From Nemertoderma westbladi (taxonomy: Eukaryota > Xenacoelomorpha > Nemertodermatida > Nemertodermatidae), in the NCBI GenBank assembly GCA_032718475.1, contig JAUCBJ010004839.1, positions 119,375 to 183,374 on the forward strand: DNA of 64,000 nt, given 5' to 3'. Below are positions 48,160 through 57,351 of this stretch, in pieces. Position numbers and translations under genes: made by a program. Within the stretch, counting starts at the first letter, position 1; each line of letters starts with the position of its first letter. The notes beneath the pieces were generated by a model. The model made no database searches. It was not told the origin of the DNA and was given only the letters and a program-made list of their open reading frames with translations.

Positions 48160-50185
48160 GTAAAATAACACCAATGACAGCTGGTGTCCTGATGAAAAAT
48201 GGCTTATGTAATGCATTTCTACATAAGGCTTAGTAATAAATCGATGAGATTGCCAAGATTATTATACTTAGTACACCCATACTGTTTGTTTAGGCCCTAC
48301 CACTCTCTGTTAAAGCAAACATTAACTGGTTGGTTTGCTATTCTATAGGAAGAAACAACTTACAAGGAAGTACATACAGTGTCAACTTTATAATCATTCA
48401 CTGGGTTAGCATTACAGGGTCAATCTGGCAATTACAGGGTCAGCTGAACACTGAACAGCTCTTCCCAATGCTTCCTATGGGGATCTACAAGGTTACTCTC
48501 TCTTCTATGTTAATTGACGTGTAAGCTGAATGACTGTTAGGAGTTACAGAGTGTGTTGGCTATTGCATTGCACTGTATTTATAATAATAATTTTAAATCT
48601 TTCGGTCAACATTAATACTGTGGACTGTGGAGGCTGTATGCTTATAAGGCTCTAGCGGAATGTTTACACAACCTCATACTGATACTCTGTAAGGCTAACG
48701 CTAACATTATAGTTTGAAATATAAAAATCACTGCTCATTATCTGTATCAGGTTACACACTGTGGCATTCTAAATGTTTTATAGGTGATTGACATTTAGTG
48801 CAAGCTGAATGACTGTTAAATAACTGCTAATTATTATCTGTATCAGGTTACAAACTGTGGCATTCAAAATGTTTTATAGGTGATTCACATTCAGTGCAAG
48901 TCAGATTCCCTTCAGACCACAGACAAACATTGTTGAGGGGATTTACTTTAGTTTACTCTACTACTACTACTACTAGGATCGGCATGCTACATTGCAGCTG
49001 CATTTTTAAGAATGCTGTGCCGGCTTATCGACAAAATTGCACCGCCACAACTCCCTATCATCCATGACATTTGCTAGATCATCCGCATCTTCAAGGCCAG
49101 TATCCTTTAAGATGCGTCTCAAGAAAGTCATGAGCTGTCTACCATGCTTATTCATTCCATGAGGATGCCGAAGTACAAGATTATGCACTGGCTGGTCCTC
49201 ACGGCGAAAGCAATGTCCTGCAAAGCGGAGACGATTTTGTTCTAGTGTCAAGCTTGGGGGAACCAATGAGACACCTCCAATGTTATATAGTGTCTGGTTG
49301 GAGATGTGTGCATTGTACTTGACACAATGAACCCAGCGTAGCATTCTTGTGAATGTGCCATCCAGAGATTTGGTGTCCTCAGCAGTTAGAGCCCAGCATG
49401 GACTCCCATAGAGGAGTACTGGAACTACTGCTGCTCTAAATAATCGGACCTTAAGTTTCTGATTAATTCTCGGAGACTTCCAAATCCTGGAAAGCCTATC
49501 CAAGGCTGCCCGTGCCTTTCCCTTACGTATTCGAAGGTCCTCACCTGACTTCCGGATCCATGATCCCAGGTAACAGAAGTCATCCACATGCTCAAGCATA
49601 CCATCTTTTGAGCTTATGCTCATCCGAGCAGAGACTTGCTGAGGACTTTCAAAGTTAACTGTCAAAATTTTGGTCTTTCTGGAGTTAATAAAAAGACCAA
49701 CACTAGAAGCATCATGTTCTAATGAGCTGAGGAGCCGTTGGGCTCCCTCTAGTGATTCTGAGAGTACTCCTAAGTCATCAGCAAAGTCTAGATCAGTTAG
49801 GTACTTGGCAGGATTTCCTCGACTTCTGGAGCCAGTAGATGGAGTTATCATCACCCCATCATCATTATGATGATCTAAGGACATGCGTAGAACATAGTCA
49901 ACAACAATTATGAACAAGAATGGTGCAAGTGTGTCTCCCTGGAGGATGCCCCATAACACTTCAAATTAACTCTTAGTTTACTCTGTTGTGCCATTCAGCT
50001 GAATGGATTTGAGCAATTGCCAACTTACAGAGTGGGACCTTTCTCTGACCATAACACTTCCCTTCTGACCATAGGTAAACATTGTTGAGGGAACTTACAT
50101 TTGATTGACGACTTCCGACTTGCTTAATGGTGTCTTGACGCCGTCTCTAGTTAGCAAGTCGTTAGACTTGATTACTGTAAGAAAA
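48160..50185 (+). repeat. Degenerate repeat module, copy B, split by a LINE
   Basis: The module start (ACAGCTGGTGTC near 48177, GTACACCCATACTGTTTGTT near 48272) and end (GCAAGTCGTTAGACTTGATT near 50155) bracket the family A insertion at 48960-49972. Removing that insertion and one target copy restores the landmark order of copies A and C. A local duplication (TCTGTATCAGGTTACA to ATAGGTGATT) lies at about 48737-48900. Confidence 0.8.
48948..49984 (-). mobile_element. Family A LINE insertion with 12-bp target duplication
   Basis: TTAGTTTACTCT at 48948-48959 and again at 49973-49984 flanks the element exactly. The 3' end (minus sense) is a TAG-type tail at 48960-48976. The 5' end is truncated inside the RT domain at about 49971. 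Inside, 49006-49959 is one open frame of 317 codons. It carries LQGDTLAPFLF (motif B), the catalytic FADDLG, FCYLGSWIRKSG, and a complete C-terminus ending PAQHS. Motif A and the endonuclease are absent because of truncation. Being undisrupted over its length, it is younger-looking than the copy at 59.8-63 kb. Confidence 0.95.
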
Positions 50186-50409
50186 AAAGCTACTGACTAC
50201 TGACTACTGGCTACTGACCTAGAGCAAAAACGGCTCTAACGATTTCGATAAATTTTGCATAAACCATGAAAATAGATTTCTAAGGGTACTTGTGAAATCG
50301 CGGTTTAAATTGAAACATCTCAACTTGTTTTATTTCGAAAAATAGCCCCAAAACACGAAAATTGCCAAAGGTGCAATGATAAAACACCAGCTGGCACTCA
50401 TGAAAAATG

Positions 50410-50472
50410 TATAGAGATGGCCTAGTAATGTTATTCAAAATGTATAGAGATGGCCTAGTAATGCTATTCAAT
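50410..50472. repeat. 33-bp tandem duplication
   Basis: AATGTATAGAGATGGCCTAG followed by TAATG and TATTC occurs twice back to back. Confidence 0.85.
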
Positions 50473-51110
50473 AGAGGAAAGGCCAGCTAATTAAAACTCA
50501 AATCGAGTTAGATTAGCTCGCATTGTTTGTACAGGACAAACAAACCTCGTCTGTCATAGACAGAGTGTAAGGCATACAACAATTACACCATCTGGTTTGG
50601 CAACTAAATTCCTTTGTCCCTACCTACTGCGTAGGTCAGCATTAGTTGAATCGAATGGACAGAACTTTTCACACCATTTGGTTTGTCTCAACTAAAATAC
50701 ATTGCGTCTAATTGTTTTATTTATAAATCTTTTGGCCAACATTAATACTATAGGCCTAGAGACTGTATGTTTAAAAGGCTGTATGTTTACTCAGCTTCTT
50801 GATTCTCCATAGGCTAACATTATAGTTTGAAATGTAAAAATCACCGCTTATTAATCTATATCAGGTTACTCACTGTTGATTGCAAAATGTTTTATTGATG
50901 GATTACTCTGTCAGACTCCCCTTCAGAACATTGTAGAGGGAATTTACTTTAGTTTACTCTACTGTGCCATTAAGCTGAATGGATTTTAGCAATTGCCAAT
51001 TTACAGAGTGGGATCACTCTCTGACAATCTTTTTATCAAATCTTTTTAAATTTCCATGTTTTTTTTTACTGACCAAAAATTTCAAAAAAAATTTTTCGTA
51101 GCCAGTAGTT

Positions 51111-51470
51111 GCGCCCTTCGAGCAGCACGTGAGTTATATCAAATAATAGACACACTGTTTGACTTTGTCACTTCGAGCAGCACGTGAGTTTGGCTTTGAC
51201 CCTTCGATATATGATGGTGCGCCCTTCGAGCAGCACGTGAGTTACGTCAAATAATAGACACACTGTTTGACTTTGTCTCTTCGAGCAGCATGTGAGTTTG
51301 GCTTTGACCCTCTTCGAGTAGTTGCGCCCTTCGAGCAGCACTTGAGTTACAAACACTGGAGGTGTCTCATTGGTTCCCCCAAGCTTGGCACTAGAACAAT
51401 GTCTTTGTCTTCGACTTGTCTTTGACCCTTCGATATATGTAGTTGCGCCCTTCGATCAGCACATAATTAG
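51111..51470 (+). repeat. 108-bp tandem repeat with CACGTGAG cores
   Basis: GCGCCCTTCGAGCAGCAC starts units at 51111, 51219 and 51324, the third incomplete, and GCGCCCTTCGATCAGCAC recurs at about 51445. Each unit has two copies of TTCGAGCAGCACGTGAGTT, so the CACGTG hexamer recurs. The third unit is interrupted by a LINE fragment (51357-51397). Confidence 0.85.
51357..51397 (+). mobile_element. 41-bp internal fragment of family A LINE
   Basis: GGAGGTGTCTCATTGGTTCC and CCCAAGCTTGGCACTAGAAC match, in sense orientation, the region encoding GGVSLVPPSLTLEQ in the copy at 49.25 kb. Similarity stops at both ends, inside a unit of the tandem repeat. It carries no tail and no 3' end. Confidence 0.85.
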
Positions 51471-51590
51471 TAATTAGCATGTAATTACATAATTATTTCT
51501 ATAGGCCTACTATTTCTCGCTGTCTCTTTTATTTGATATAAAAAGTCAGTTCCTTATCGGGCTGCTAGGCCCGTCACTAGTAGTTTGAAG

Positions 51591-53342
51591 TTTTCTAGAA
51601 AATTTATCATACACCACCTTGACTACCCTCACACTAATTTATTATCAGACAGAACAAAAAGCTTTTACTTGACTCGTACTGTCTTCTACGACTTGCTTCA
51701 CAGGCCGATAGGCCCGTCTCTAGTAATTAATTATACAGGGTGAGTTGCGATATTTATCAGTGATTGAGTTTGGGGTTTCCTTCCCCCAAAGACTAGAATT
51801 CCATCTATTTAGTTGCCCATTGACATGAAAGGTAGACTCATCACTAATTACTTAGTTTCTAGAAAGTTCAATATCTGGGCCACATTATTGACAGATCTGA
51901 TGTAGTCGTTTTGTTGAATTGCATTTAGGAGTTGAATTTTCCACGGTTTAAATTTGAGTTCCTTAACAACTCTTTGAATAATACTACGACTGCAGCTTAA
52001 ATGATAGTGATGCCCGCCTCAGTGATGTCTTGGGATTCTGGATAAAGTGGGCCTCAATGATATCGCTCTTCCTGACCCATTTTCTCTGGCAAAACCGAAT
52101 TCAGAGGAAAGTTTTTTCATGAATTTTAAAATTTTAGAATTTTTAAGACGATGCTTGTGACGGTATCCACTTGGAGTTGACAGTAGTGGATACCGACAGG
52201 TGTAGGTGTAAGCTGGCCGAAGGCCGTTGAAAAACAGAGAGTTAAATTGTCAGTGTTAATAATCACAGCAGTTGATAATAGCACAGTCTGAATATAATAA
52301 TATGCAATGCACAGTAACAGTAACAATGAAGTAGTAACGACGGTCGAAAACTATTCCGGTCTCACAACCGTAAGGGAATCAACTAACTGATAATCGGTAA
52401 TTACAATAGTTATATCATTGACACATATTGGTTTTAGCCCTACACTACTGGGCGGCCTCTAAGATCCAATTGATGCGCTCTTGTCCTCCCCAATGTGCTT
52501 TCCTGTCCGCTATTGGCTTATATACTAATTGTCACTTCGCCACTCCCTGTTGGTGTTTCCCCTTGGTGCTAGCCTCACTAGCTGGTTTCTCCCTCTGACG
52601 TGGTTTGACCTCTCACCTCTCTCTGTGGCTTACAGCGTGTATCCCCCCCCCCCCCCCCAGTTGGTTATGAGGTGAGATTGTTATTGGTAATCTCACATCA
52701 CCAACTATATTGGTAAAATGCCACTAGTCCCATTTTCGGTGGGTACTGCATGGAATTGAATCCGCTTACAACGCTGATTTGGAAATTTGTGTCCAAATGC
52801 ACTACCGGTAGCTGTAAGTTTGTGCGACTTAGTTTCAAAGTAAGTTTTAATTATACAATCTTTATCTTCACCAGAGAACATTGTTCCAAAACAAAATGCT
52901 GGGGAAACTAACATGGTAGCTAGCCTTATTTCTATAGTAACATTAACTTTCTCTTATTCACATATACACCATCTCCATTACTACAACAACCATTTTTAGA
53001 AGGTCGGTGGTGATATTGAAAACGATTTTCTGATTCGGAATCTGCAGATGAAGGCGGTTCTCATGATATCTAGATTACATCCCAAAGACGAAAAATAAAG
53101 TCAACAGAGATGGTTAAATCTTGTTGTTAAATCGAAGATTCACTTAGAAATAACTAGGAAATTAAATTAGGCCATATCTTGTTTCCATGACAATGACGTG
53201 ATTCCAAACACAGACCAAAATCTTTAGAAACTTTGCTATAAAATTAGAATTTATCCAACACACGTGGGACTTAAATTCAAAATAGTAACAAATTTTATGG
53301 GACACCTTGTATTTTATTTATATTTGTATAATATATATTAAA
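51591..53342. other. Non-coding stretch upstream of the receptor gene
   Basis: No coding exon is recognised. A 16-base poly-C run lies at about 52643-52658. A 5' UTR exon of the receptor could lie here or further upstream but I cannot identify one. Confidence 0.5.
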
Positions 53343-53419
53343 TATTAAGTTTACTGAACGGGGCGATGGATGAAAGAAATATCTTCTTTCATCCATCGTC
53401 CCGTTCAGTAAATTTAATA
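53343..53419. repeat. Near-perfect 36-bp-arm hairpin
   Basis: Arms 53343-53378 and 53384-53419 are reverse complements apart from two positions, around a 5-base centre (ATATC). Both mismatches would be G-U pairs in a plus-strand transcript. The arms contain TACTGAACGGGGCGATGG and its complement. It lies about 460 bp upstream of the receptor exon. Confidence 0.95.
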
Positions 53420-53454
53420 CTGTAAATTTTGAAATTGATGTAAAATCGTTTAAA

Positions 53455-53795
53455 CAAATATATATAATATATACAAATAATAATATATACAAATAATAAT
53501 ATATACAAATAATAATATATACAAATAATAATATATACAAATAATAATATATACAAATAATAATATATACAATTAATAATATATACATATAATAATATAT
53601 ACAAATAATAATATATACAAATAATAATATATACAAATAATAATATATACAAATAATAATATATACAAATAATAATATATACAAATAATAATATATACAA
53701 ATAATAATATATACAAATAATAATATATACAAATAATAATATATACAAATAATAATATAGACAAATAATAATATATACAAATAATAATATATATA
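53455..53795. repeat. 16-bp tandem repeat, about 20 copies
   Basis: CAAATAATAATATATA repeats with few changes between the hairpin and the receptor exon. Minus-strand frames across it read Tyr/Ile/Leu-only peptides, which are artefacts of the repeat. Confidence 0.97.
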
Positions 53796-53840
53796 TACAC
53801 ATATAAGTTTTTACTTATCATCAGGAAATCCAAATAACAT

Positions 53841-53862
53841 ATAATTTTATTTTATTTTACAG
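53841..53862 (+). other. Probable 3' splice acceptor before the receptor exon
   Basis: A T-rich run ends in TTTTACAG at 53862, followed by 17 bases and the receptor start codon. The sequence fits a U2-type acceptor. Together with the in-frame stop at 53868, it suggests the exon begins at about 53863 with a short stretch of 5' UTR, preceded by an intron. Confidence 0.6.
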
Positions 53863-53879
53863 ATTGGTAAACATTGATA

Positions 53880-55061
53880 ATGGATTTTAATGATACATTA
53901 ACAACCAACCCAGTTATAGACGACACTGTTGGGACCGGTATTCCCATAGCAATGGTTGTATTTTATATAGTGTGCGACATCCTTATTCTTGTAGGTAATG
54001 TGTTTGTCGTCTTAGCTGTTGTTAAGAATCGTAAACTTCGAACAGTGACGAACATGTACATCGTTTCGTTGAGTTTAGCTGATCTATTAGTGGGCTTCAC
54101 GTTGCCATTATACATCGTAGATCTCTATTATAGATCTTACCGCCAGAAAAATGCGTTTTCAAGCCAATCGACAGCTGTATTATTCTGTCAGATTCAACCG
54201 TTCACTATGAAGTCATCAATGCTAGCAAGTATATTCCACCTGGTAGCTATTGCTCATGACCGCTATCACGCCATTTGCAATGCATTGTCGTTTCGTAAGC
54301 TTACTTTCCTTCACTCCGCTATCATCATCACAATTGTATGGCTGTTTGGAATATGTTTTGCTACACCACTTCTTACAATGGTAGAGTTTGTTGACCAACA
54401 CATTAATGACACTGTCATTGACATGTCGAATGAAACAGATTCTGATAACCTGGTAATATGCATTGTAAAGGCCAGTTGGGGGCCATTTTATCATTATTAC
54501 ACTATAGTCGATATTGTTTTTCTCGTTGTCATCCCCATGGTGATCATATGTTTCTTATATGGTAGAGTGGTCCGCACACTGTTTGCAGCTCCACAAATCA
54601 CAGGGCATGACAAGGCGAAAGTTCGAGTTATAAAGATGTTACTCTCTGTTGTGGTTATGTTTTTTGTCTGCTGGACGCCAGTTCTGTGTTTGCAGATCCA
54701 TGACGTATTCAGCCACGGGCAGACAGTCAAGAGCGTTTATTTTGCATTCGAAATGATGTCACTGAGCAACAGCTGGGTGAATCCCATCTGTTATGGATAT
54801 TTCAATGAGAATTTTCGACGTGAGTACCGCTACATGTTTGCAGTGCTGCCGTGCTGCCGACGAAATGATGTCTATGGGAACATGAAGAAAACGATGGGAT
54901 TAACAACATTGAAAACCCAAGTTGGAGGCGAAACTATCCTAGAACTCGAACCAATGTCAAGGAAGGGAGATTCTCCGAGGTTATATTGGCCAAAAAAGAG
55001 AAGCAGTGATGGAAGGGAGGAAGACAATGTAAACGTTGTTATGAATTCAGTGGAAATATAA
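53880..55061 (+). CDS. Class A (rhodopsin-family) GPCR, probable peptide receptor
   Basis: This intact 393-residue seven-transmembrane receptor should sit in the plasma membrane and couple a ligand to G proteins. Visible features: N-glycosylation sequon NDT at residue 4; TM1 about 22-47 with GN at 39-40; TM2 about 58-80 with LAD (Asp68); Cys103 at the top of TM3, pairing with Cys194 in loop 2; HDRY at 126-129; Trp154 in TM4; loop-2 sequons at 176 and 184; Pro219 in TM5; CWTP at 264-267 in TM6; NPICY at 301-305 in TM7. Then follow a basic helix 8 and Cys325-Cys326 for possible palmitoylation. The tail ends VEI, fitting a class II PDZ ligand. ATG at 53880 has A at -3 and G at +4; TAA in frame at 53868 excludes an earlier start. 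General features favour a neuropeptide receptor of the orexin/QRFP/CCK type, but the ligand is unknown. No close gene neighbours. Confidence 0.93.
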   Translation: MDFNDTLTTNPVIDDTVGTGIPIAMVVFYIVCDILILVGNVFVVLAVVKNRKLRTVTNMYIVSLSLADLLVGFTLPLYIVDLYYRSYRQKNAFSSQSTAVLFCQIQPFTMKSSMLASIFHLVAIAHDRYHAICNALSFRKLTFLHSAIIITIVWLFGICFATPLLTMVEFVDQHINDTVIDMSNETDSDNLVICIVKASWGPFYHYYTIVDIVFLVVIPMVIICFLYGRVVRTLFAAPQITGHDKAKVRVIKMLLSVVVMFFVCWTPVLCLQIHDVFSHGQTVKSVYFAFEMMSLSNSWVNPICYGYFNENFRREYRYMFAVLPCCRRNDVYGNMKKTMGLTTLKTQVGGETILELEPMSRKGDSPRLYWPKKRSSDGREEDNVNVVMNSVEI

Positions 55062-55140
55062 CTATTTAGTATTATTATTTTGTTGTTAGCCTGTGAAGTG
55101 TATCTGTATCTGTGGGGCGAGTCAAATCTGCGAGCCATCA

Positions 55141-55262
55141 GCGAACTGTTATAATTATACTATGGCCGTTTTCTAAAAGTCTGTGTGTGTAAGTGGGGGT
55201 GTGTTAGTGTGTGTGTCGGAAGCCAATATATAACTAGCCATAGTATAATTATAATTGTTCGC
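55141..55262. repeat. 26-bp inverted repeat 80 bp after the receptor stop
   Basis: GCGAACTGTTATAATTATAC (start 55141) and its near complement ending at 55262 have two mismatches across 26 bp and a 70-base GT-rich loop. It may be a small mobile element remnant or a structured 3' UTR segment. Confidence 0.85.
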
Positions 55263-55861
55263 TAAGACGGCTTGCAGCTTTTGCTGCACGAAGGCCCCGC
55301 TCGTGTTCCACTGTTATTTTATTCGGATATTGTCACATACCGGTCCGCCTCCTATGCCTATCTTAACTGCCGTACTAGGATTTCTAAAAAAGGAGGCCAT
55401 CAGTTACTTTAAAGTTTACTTTAGTAATTATCTTTTTTATTTTTTTTTAGATTTTTTAAGTAATAATCCTGCATTATTTACAAAATATTCCAGAGCTATT
55501 ATTAGAATGCCAGTTTAAGGAAAGCAAAATATAATTACTTACGAATTTTATTTGAAATATTACCCTTAGGTAGAGGGATATACAGTATGTTTTTACAACT
55601 AACGAATCTTGTATGCTATTTAAAACACTAAAAACGTAATATATAAATTACGTAATATAAGATTGTTTTTTTCTTGTAAATTTTATATTACTATTTTATC
55701 TATTTGTGATCTTTCAAAGTGCTAGTTTTATGTTGAAGTAAATATTTATTATTAGAGGCGGACAAGATAGCAGATATTGATTGGAACCGCTATCCAGCCA
55801 GGAGGACGGCTTTATTCATCATTGAGATATTCATCAATGAACAGCTGACCCCTAGTTGAAC
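55263..55861. other. Non-coding stretch downstream of the receptor
   Basis: No gene is recognised. The receptor 3' UTR probably extends into or ends within this region, but no convincing AATAAA site was placed. Confidence 0.4.
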
Positions 55862-56258
55862 AGTGTTCCTAGTGAACACTTAGTTATTTTAGAACTCTTA
55901 GTAATTTTAGAATACTTAGTTATTTTAGAACACTTAGTTATTCTAGAACACTCAGTTATTTTAGAACTCAGTTATTTTAGAACTCAGTTATTTTAGAACT
56001 CAGTTATTTTAGAACACTTAGTTATTCTAGAACACTCAGTTATTTTAGAACACTTAGTTATTTTAGAACTCTTATTTATTTTAGAATACATTAGTTATTT
56101 TAGAACTCAGTTATTTTAGAACTCAGTTATTTTGGAACACTTACTTATTTTAGAACTCTTATTTATTTTAGAATACATTAGTTATTTTAGAACTCTTATT
56201 TATTTTAGAATACATTAGTTATTTTAGAACTCAGTTATTTTAGAACTCAGTTATTTTT
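55862..56258 (+). repeat. Short-unit minisatellite, about 16-20-bp units
   Basis: TAGTTATTTTAGAACAC and the shorter CAGTTATTTTAGAACT alternate for about 400 bp, with occasional TTATTTATTTTAGAATAC variants. The mix of 16- to 22-bp units suggests repeated slippage. Confidence 0.93.
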
Positions 56259-56879
56259 GCCTGTCAGTCAGTTTCCTTCGCCAGCTCCTGAAGGTCACTG
56301 AACTTATAGATAGATAGATTTATTTATACATTTTGTAAAAACAATAACAAATAAATACACCGAACAATGTATATAGGTATTGTCCAACATAACATGACAA
56401 CAACATAACAACTTACCCCTAGATCTTTGCAGCTTATTTCCAAGGGGGTCCTTTATGTTATCGAATTGGTATGGTTGAGCAAATTATTATTTACGGCACC
56501 TTTTTCCCTGAGTCTGCCGGTATCTCATGATAGTGCATTATGCCGAATATGTCAAGTGAAAAATCATGGTTAAATCTATTCAGGTGAATTCCAGTAGATC
56601 CCATCTTATTTCATACTCAGTTTCGAGCTACAATGGCCATCGAGTTGAATACAATGCAGGTATTAGGAAGATGGACGTGTGATTTAAACAGAGATTATTT
56701 CAGCAAAGAATGTATTTTTCCTATTGTTGGGGGTTAAAAGCAAAGCTGATCGCGATGTTATGAAAGGCCCCTTTTTTAGCCAATCAACTACAGCAGTTAA
56801 GAATGTCATGAAGAACCTTATAATCACTACGGCTATGTTTCTGTTTACCTATCTGTTAAGTTTGGAGACGGGGGGGGGG
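56259..56879. other. Non-coding stretch
   Basis: No gene recognised; ends in a 10-base poly-G run that abuts the MITE. Confidence 0.5.
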
Positions 56880-57099
56880 ACTGGACGCAAATCCCCTCGT
56901 GGCGAATTAATATCCCGCCTCAATGTTAAATTCTCAATTTAGGGAAAGGAGCAGGTTACAGTGGCACGTTATTTTAACCAAAAAAATATAAACTAAACAC
57001 AAAGGAACAGGTTAAAGTATTATTTTTGAGAGTAATCAGCTGCTATTTGCGTCCAATTTCCCCTGGAGAGGGATGAATTTTTATTGCGTCCAGTTCCCC
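56880..57099. mobile_element. MITE copy 2 with ACTGGACGCAA ends
   Basis: Begins ACTGGACGCAAATCCCC and ends TTGCGTCCAGTTCCCC. The ends are inverted repeats and the outer bases on both sides are G/C runs. It is about 220 bp, AT-rich inside, and carries the GGAAAGGAGCAGGTTACAGT segment shared with 43.6 kb. No target duplication could be fixed because of the flanking homopolymers. Confidence 0.8.
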
Positions 57100-57351
57100 T
57101 ATCTGCAAGTTTAATTGTTGTGATTTTGCTAAAATATATAATGTATAGAAGATATGTATAGATGTACCAATTTGCTATTTTATAAAAAAAAAACCAAGGA
57201 GAAATTGGAATTGAAAATAATATGTCAAAATATATGAATGTAAAAAATGGTGTAAAGGTATACTCACAAGCGTTATTACGTTTTTGTTTGTCCTATTGTT
57301 TGAACTACACAAGCACTGCAATAGTTATATTTATAATGATTCAGAAATACA

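Larger units (their letters stand above)
50375..51590 (+). repeat. Degenerate repeat module, copy C
   Basis: The landmark CACCAGCTGGCA (50385) is shortened. Then come TTTAGTTTACTCTACTGTGC (50951), GAATGGATTTTAGCAATTGC (50978), TTTCGTAGCCAGTA (51094) and TATCGGGCTGCTAGGCCCGT (51555). The target site is unoccupied here. A 108-bp tandem repeat has expanded inside it (51111-51470). A related GGCCGATAGGCCCGTCTCTAG piece (in part) follows at about 51700-51722. Confidence 0.75.

Noticed and set aside
52643-52658. Poly-C run as part of a gene
   Set aside because: It is one of many homopolymers and no coding sequence surrounds it.
53295-53833. Long minus-strand frames of Tyr/Ile/Leu
   Set aside because: They are translations of the 16-bp tandem repeat and lack any other content.
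53874-53879. Receptor start at an upstream TTG
   Set aside because: A nuclear animal gene would start at the ATG six bases later, which has a good initiation context; the stop at 53868 lies just before.
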